Shown in pieces: positions 59,717-64,000 of a stretch of 64,000 nt of DNA (its first letter is position 1; every line of letters starts with the position of its first letter). The DNA is from Nemorincola sp044225795. Its GTDB lineage: Bacteria; Bacteroidota; Bacteroidia; Chitinophagales; Chitinophagaceae. The position numbers and the translations under genes are program-made. Below the pieces are notes generated by a model. The model was given only the letters and a program-made list of their open reading frames with translations. It was not told the origin of the DNA and made no database searches. The stretch is taken from assembly GCA_044225795.1 (NCBI GenBank), contig JBGAIF010000004.1, positions 62,001 through 126,000 of the forward strand, given 5' to 3'.

Positions 59717-60405
59717 ACGCCGGCCGCACTTATTTCTTTAACCATCCCATGTTCTATACGAACAACACGTGCAGGATATTTTTGAATAATAGTATAGTCG
59801 TGAGTAGCCATAATGAAAGCCGTCTGGTAGTCCCGGCAGATATTGAACAACAATTGCATGATCTCATCGGTAGTATCGGGATCAAGGTTTCCGGTGGGTT
59901 CGTCCGCCAATATCAACTTGGGGTTATTGAGCAGGGCACGGGCTATATCTACACGCTGTTGTTCCCCGCCAGACATTTCGTAAGGCATTTTATTGCCCTT
60001 ATTTTTCAGTCCGACCTTAGACAACACATTCTCGATCTTTTCCCTCATCAAAACCTTGTCTTTCCAGCCTGTTGCCTTCAACACAAACTCAAGGTTATCA
60101 TAAACATCACGGTCTGTCAGTAACCTGAAATCCTGAAAAACGATTCCGAGATTACGCCTTAATAGCGGTACTTTCTGCCAGGTAAGTTCCTTGAGATCAA
60201 AATCGGCAACTGTCCCCTCCCCTTCTTTCAGATATAACTCACCATATAGTGTTTTCAGTAAACTAGACTTGCCACTGCCTGTTTTCCCGATCATGTAAAT
60301 GAATTCACCTTTGTCCACATCAAGGTTTACATTGTTCAACACCAGGGTGTTTCCCTGATATATGTTTACCTGTTTCAACGAAACGATACTATTTGGAGAT
60401 TCCAT
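59713..60405 (-). CDS. ftsE: FtsE-like cell-division ABC ATPase
   Basis: 230 residues with Walker A MIGKTGSGKSSLLKTLYGEL, Q-loop (GIVFQDFRLLTDRDVYDNLE), signature MPYEMSGGEQQRVDIARALL, Walker B LILADEPTGNLD and H-loop MATHDYTII. The sequence VFQDFRLLTDRTV-like and KATGWKD are typical of Bacteroidota FtsE. With FtsX it links division-site signals to peptidoglycan hydrolases. ftsX is not adjacent, as is often the case in this phylum. The ATG at 60405 (MESPNSIVSLKQVNIYQG) fits family length; in-frame ATGs at 60408, 60414 and 60447 are alternatives. Confidence 0.92.
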   Translation of the reverse strand: MESPNSIVSLKQVNIYQGNTLVLNNVNLDVDKGEFIYMIGKTGSGKSSLLKTLYGELYLKEGEGTVADFDLKELTWQKVPLLRRNLGIVFQDFRLLTDRDVYDNLEFVLKATGWKDKVLMREKIENVLSKVGLKNKGNKMPYEMSGGEQQRVDIARALLNNPKLILADEPTGNLDPDTTDEIMQLLFNICRDYQTAFIMATHDYTIIQKYPARVVRIEHGMVKEISAAGV

Positions 60406-60499
60406 CATGGACATGACATGTTTACAACAAAGATAAAAGCAAATCAATTCAAAGGTAAGAAATCAGTATGATGAAGAAACGTTAAGAACTAACGGGTAC

Positions 60500-60531
60500 A
60501 AAAAAAGATGGCTGCATAATTGCAGCCATCT
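60500..60531 (-). terminator. Terminator of the M43 protease gene
   Basis: On the minus strand AGATGGCTGCA-ATTA-TGCAGCCATCT (11 pairs) followed by seven T. It lies about 30 bases past the stop at 60559. Confidence 0.88.
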
Positions 60532-60558
60532 GATCTGTGTCAGCAAATGACAATAATA

Positions 60559-62868
60559 TTAATAAACGATCAGCTTCTGATTGTTGGTCTTATCTCCGGT
60601 TATTGTCTGCACAAGATACATACCAGCAACTGGGATAGCTGAATGAGGAATAACAACAGCTGCTTGGTGAGCAGACAATTGAGCAGTAGTAGTGTATACC
60701 TGCTTCCCGGTAATATCTGATACAATGATAGTAGCAGATGTACAGTTAGCATCAGTTACCATTACATAAGCATCTCCATTAGTAGGATTAGGTACTACTT
60801 TTACACTGGCATTGTTCAACACAGCACCACTAACCTCTGCAGGCCATTGGCTGAAATGAATTCTATCCATATAGAAGTTGTTGCTTGTAGAGAAGCTACC
60901 AAGACTTGGATCGATAGTTCCTGTGAAGCTATTACGCGACAAACTTGGACGGAAACGGAAACGGAATACGGTATAATTTGTACGTGCCCCGGCTGGAACT
61001 GCAATAGTCATCGGAGACCAATCCCAAGATCCTGTAGGCTTATACGAAGTAGCGATTGCACCCTTATTTGCCAACCTGGAACCCGTCAGAACATCCAGTT
61101 TCTTCCAGGAAATTCCATGGTCGGTAGAATAGGTTATGTCGAGGCTATCGTTATAGTTGTATGAATTTGCTGTACGTGATGCACCTGAATAAAAGAAGTT
61201 CAGGTTGCAAGAGCCTGTTGTACCATATGAAGTCAGGTCAAACGGCTGAGTATACATGTCATCATAATCGCCGAGTGGTGTACCTGTTGGTGAAAATCCG
61301 CGACCATCAAAGCCTGTGTACATGATAGAACTGTTATCGTACATACCAGCATCGCTATACTGCCATTTGAAGTTATTATTATAGTAGTTGAACAATGGCC
61401 ATTTAGCAGTGTCAGCGCTATTGAATTCCATAAAGTAATCAGTAGCTGATGTACCGGTTTTGTCGGCAACGAATACAGACCTGTTATACTCAGTGGTAGT
61501 TGTTCCAGAGTTATTACCGGTTGCGGCCAAAGTGATTTTTACCCAACCTGGTTCTGTAAATGCGTTAACAACAGTGCTTACAACATTCTTTGCAGATGTA
61601 GGATCCTCAGAGGCTGTAGCAGTAGCGTTAGTAGCTCCATTAGTAAAGCTCCAGTTAACTGTTACCACAGTATCCTGCCAGCACATGCTTTTAAATGTAA
61701 GAGAAGTCCCCGGACATGTGAACCAAGTACTATTCACTCCCATTTTAGAGGAGAAATCAGTAACCGGAGCAAGATCCTTAACAGGAAGAAGGGCACCAGT
61801 ACGTGCAAGGTTTGTTGCAGTCCACAATGAGTCCCTGCCACCTATATCATTGTTCAAAGCAGCATGCATACGCGCTACCTGACCTTTAGTAAACATCAGT
61901 TTGCAATAAGCGTAGTTCATGATATTCTGCTCGTTAGCAGTATCCGGATAATTAGCGAGTGAATCTGCTCCATGGATATCGTTGTATATCTTGAAATAGT
62001 TCTGAGAGCAGATAGTATCGTTAAGCAGGCAGCATCCAAGACAGCCGTCTGTAGGCGGCGTGTCATCAACATCATCATCATCAGTGCATGCTCCTGATTT
62101 ATTGGTACCGGGATCATTTGTCTTACCAAATGTATGACTAAGGTTCAGTATGTGGCCCATTTCATGGTCTATGCTGCTTCCAGAAGCCCCCGGAGTCTTT
62201 GCATCATCTACGAAAGATGCGTTCGCAATGATACCATCTCTATAAGGAGCGGCAGCGGCAGTAGCCGGAGGTGTAGCGTAGGCAACAATAATGCCGTTCT
62301 TAGCCTTCTCACCAATAACATTAACGAACCAGATATTGATATAGTTTGAAGGGCTCCATTGATCAAATTTAGCCTGGTCATCGCCGCCATATGTCAAGTA
62401 GTTCAAACGACGTGTTATACCCTTTGAATCATTTCCAAATGGATCTTTTGTAGCGAGGTGAAATTTGATCCTGGCGTTGCCTATATAGGGTTTGAAAGCA
62501 GTAACTACAGCACCAACGTCATTACGGAGTGAATAGAACTTATTCATTTCGTTCACCAGTTCGTAGATCTTGTTGTCTTCAATATCCTCAGTACCGTAAT
62601 CATGTATAACATGCACTACCAATGGGATATCAAATGTGTCCGGATCTGCCTCGGAAGTCTTCCTGGCAAATTTACCCATATCAGCATGATGAGTGATATA
62701 GTCCTTGATCTGGCGATCAAGCTCTTTGTCTATGTCAGCGATCTTGGGGTTCTCCTGGAGATACTTCCGGTACATAGCGGCCGTACTGCATGGATTAATA
62801 TCCTGTCCAATGCTTTTACCAGTGAAAGATATTATTGCAAGCAATAATACAAGTAAGTTTTTCTTCAT
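60559..62868 (-). CDS. Secreted M43-family zinc metalloprotease with T9SS sorting domain
   Basis: 769 residues: signal peptide (about 1-21), propeptide, a pappalysin-type catalytic domain (about 80-350) with zinc motif SSIDHEMGHILNLSHTFG (His235, Glu236, His239, His245) and a Met-turn EQNIMNYAYCK. In the standard HExxHxxGxxH motif the Gly is Asn242 here; some Bacteroidota M43 members have this. Cys-rich loop DGCLGCCLLNDTICS. A PKD-like region (about 370-450), a beta-sandwich (about 470-680) and a type A T9SS domain (VKVVPNPTNGDAYVMVTDAN, VSDITGKQVYTT, ending NQKLIVY). Surface or secreted endopeptidase. An own terminator lies behind it. Confidence 0.92.
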   Translation of the reverse strand: MKKNLLVLLLAIISFTGKSIGQDINPCSTAAMYRKYLQENPKIADIDKELDRQIKDYITHHADMGKFARKTSEADPDTFDIPLVVHVIHDYGTEDIEDNKIYELVNEMNKFYSLRNDVGAVVTAFKPYIGNARIKFHLATKDPFGNDSKGITRRLNYLTYGGDDQAKFDQWSPSNYINIWFVNVIGEKAKNGIIVAYATPPATAAAAPYRDGIIANASFVDDAKTPGASGSSIDHEMGHILNLSHTFGKTNDPGTNKSGACTDDDDVDDTPPTDGCLGCCLLNDTICSQNYFKIYNDIHGADSLANYPDTANEQNIMNYAYCKLMFTKGQVARMHAALNNDIGGRDSLWTATNLARTGALLPVKDLAPVTDFSSKMGVNSTWFTCPGTSLTFKSMCWQDTVVTVNWSFTNGATNATATASEDPTSAKNVVSTVVNAFTEPGWVKITLAATGNNSGTTTTEYNRSVFVADKTGTSATDYFMEFNSADTAKWPLFNYYNNNFKWQYSDAGMYDNSSIMYTGFDGRGFSPTGTPLGDYDDMYTQPFDLTSYGTTGSCNLNFFYSGASRTANSYNYNDSLDITYSTDHGISWKKLDVLTGSRLANKGAIATSYKPTGSWDWSPMTIAVPAGARTNYTVFRFRFRPSLSRNSFTGTIDPSLGSFSTSNNFYMDRIHFSQWPAEVSGAVLNNASVKVVPNPTNGDAYVMVTDANCTSATIIVSDITGKQVYTTTAQLSAHQAAVVIPHSAIPVAGMYLVQTITGDKTNNQKLIVY

Positions 62869-63062
62869 TTGCTGTTTTATTATAAGGTTCCAAAATTAAA
62901 AAAGATAAACACAATTACAAAGTAGCAGATTATTTATTTTTAGGTGTTTATCAAATAAATATGCGTTTTATATATTGACGTAAACTGTCGCGATAATCTT
63001 GGGTATGCTGAAATATTTTTTTGTGTCATGCTTAATAATGCATTTGCAAAGCCGGAAACCAA

Positions 63063-64000
63063 TCATTTAACCCCTATCGGAATATATAATTTAATACCAA
63101 TATTTCTACCCATACCATAAATTCCATTATATTTCCTGGACATATCCGGATATTGCTCAAAGTATTTCAAACGGCTTAAATGATCCTGGTAGATCGTATT
63201 CAACAGATTATTACCAAATACCGAAAAATTAAATAATACACTTCCCTTTTTGTTGACAATATCTGAACCAAGACCGGCATTAATAAGCAAATAACCGGGT
63301 GTCTTCGTTTCCGTATTATTTGCTAGGTATACCCTATTTTGGGTTGCATAGGCATTTAGCTGCAGTTTAATGAATGAATGCGAGAATGAACCGCCGAGCC
63401 ATGCAAAATCTCCCCTGACCTCTGAATTACCATGAACAGGCGGGATGAATGGCAGATAGCGCTCACTATCATTATTAAAACTTCTGTTCATCCCATAAAC
63501 AACTGAAATGCTGTTTTCAAAGTGAAGCCAATCCAATGGATGCGGATGTATATCTACTGAAAGTTCCCCACCATACAACCGGGCATTTGATGAAGTGTAC
63601 CTGAATGTCTGGTTTCCCGGAACGATCACAGAATCGCTACCGGAAGTACTGAGTAGTTTCCTGTTATAAATATAGTTGGCAATGTCGTTATTAAATACGG
63701 ACATATTAACTGTAAGGTGCTGCGCTGTGTACTCAACGCCGATATCTTCCTGCAAACTCAGCTCCGGTTTTAAACCAGAAGCTCCTAATTGATACACATT
63801 TGTTCCCGGGTGTACACCATTGGCCGATAGCTCTGAAATGTTAGGAGCCCGGAAACCACGCGCTAAATTTGACTTTAAAGCTACACGCCTGGAGATAATG
63901 TAAGTAGCGCCTGCACTGTAGGTAACCCCGGAAAACGTATGGCTTGCCTCCGAAAACACTTGTGAACTTCCCGGTGTGTATGACCCGGTGGCCTTATCCA
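63063..64000 (-). CDS. TonB-dependent receptor, C-terminal part (5' end outside window)
   Basis: The frame is open to the right edge (312 residues visible), reading DKATGSYTPGSSQVFSEASH at the edge; a GTG at 63959 is internal. Outer-membrane barrel strands with RRVALKSNLARGFRAPNISE (the RGFRAPxxxEL motif of siderophore/vitamin-type receptors), GLKPELSLQEDIGVEY, YGGELSVDIHPHPLDWLHFE and NNLLNTIYQDHLSRLKYFEQ are clear; the end is GRNIGIKLYIPIGVK. This favours the classical FecA/BtuB type over the SusC type. Substrate unknown. The plug domain and TonB box would be beyond the window. Confidence 0.9.
   Translation of the reverse strand, partial: DKATGSYTPGSSQVFSEASHTFSGVTYSAGATYIISRRVALKSNLARGFRAPNISELSANGVHPGTNVYQLGASGLKPELSLQEDIGVEYTAQHLTVNMSVFNNDIANYIYNRKLLSTSGSDSVIVPGNQTFRYTSSNARLYGGELSVDIHPHPLDWLHFENSISVVYGMNRSFNNDSERYLPFIPPVHGNSEVRGDFAWLGGSFSHSFIKLQLNAYATQNRVYLANNTETKTPGYLLINAGLGSDIVNKKGSVLFNFSVFGNNLLNTIYQDHLSRLKYFEQYPDMSRKYNGIYGMGRNIGIKLYIPIGVK

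Noticed and set aside
63063..63959. TonB-dependent receptor as a complete 298-residue gene starting at GTG 63959
   Set aside because: The frame stays open to the window edge and the visible part covers only the last barrel strands, so the GTG is internal.

Overview
The window is chromosomal DNA of a Bacteroidota bacterium, most likely of the Chitinophagaceae/Chitinophagia type. This rests on three secreted proteins with type IX secretion (T9SS) C-terminal sorting domains, a partial TonB-dependent receptor, many TAnnTTTG -7 promoter boxes with TTG or TTTG -33 partners, AT-rich leaders without Shine-Dalgarno sequences, a tRNA without encoded CCA, and families such as DUF5995, DUF4337 and paired YceI proteins. 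Genes lie on both strands in short operons. Perfect bidirectional hairpins separate several of the convergent pairs. I see no rRNA, CRISPR array, prophage or IS transposase.

Layout. 1-11 kb is mostly housekeeping: the N-terminal half of an M1-like metallopeptidase (cut by the window edge), DUF5995, topoisomerase IV subunit B, LutA, a GNAT acetyltransferase, an acidic internally duplicated small protein, biotin carboxylase, an OsmC-like protein, the pyruvate dehydrogenase E2 subunit and DnaX (clamp-loader gamma/tau). dnaX carries an A9 slippery tract placed to release a short gamma-like form. 11-25 kb is signalling and surface: a SulP-STAS-cNMP-binding transporter directly behind a TPR adenylate cyclase, a lipoprotein followed by a glutamic-peptidase (G1) gene broken by one in-frame stop, two YceI proteins with a TetR regulator, a T9SS beta-propeller protein, and a divergent TPR histidine kinase/NarL-type regulator pair. 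25-37 kb holds tRNA-Met(CAU), a membrane hydrolase/phosphodiesterase pair, three tandem small His/Tyr/Arg-rich secreted proteins, an oxidoreductase, a GAF-histidine-box protein without ATPase, RecQ, IlvE and two glycosyltransferases.

37-46 kb holds a 1607-residue T9SS adhesin-like protein with Ig-like repeats, RmlB and an MsbA-like ABC exporter. 46-52.5 kb is the most accessory stretch: short hypothetical genes, small lipoproteins, three proteins with a cytoplasmic (winged-helix-like in two) N-domain and one C-terminal membrane anchor, and about 2 kb of gene-poor DNA with related palindromic repeats. 52.5-64 kb has a small secreted Cys-rich protein with a CocE/NonD hydrolase, an ABC-F ATPase, a 1015-residue TPR/polytopic-membrane/LamG protein, FtsE, an M43 T9SS metalloprotease and the C-terminal part of a TonB-dependent receptor.

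The strongest candidates for something undescribed are the dnaX slippage site, the interrupted G1 peptidase with its lipoprotein partner, the cyclase/cNMP-transporter unit, the paired palindromic repeats around 51.4-52.2 kb with the inverted-repeat-flanked gene at 50.6 kb, and the TPR-membrane-LamG protein. All functions are read from sequence motifs by eye; no database search was run.
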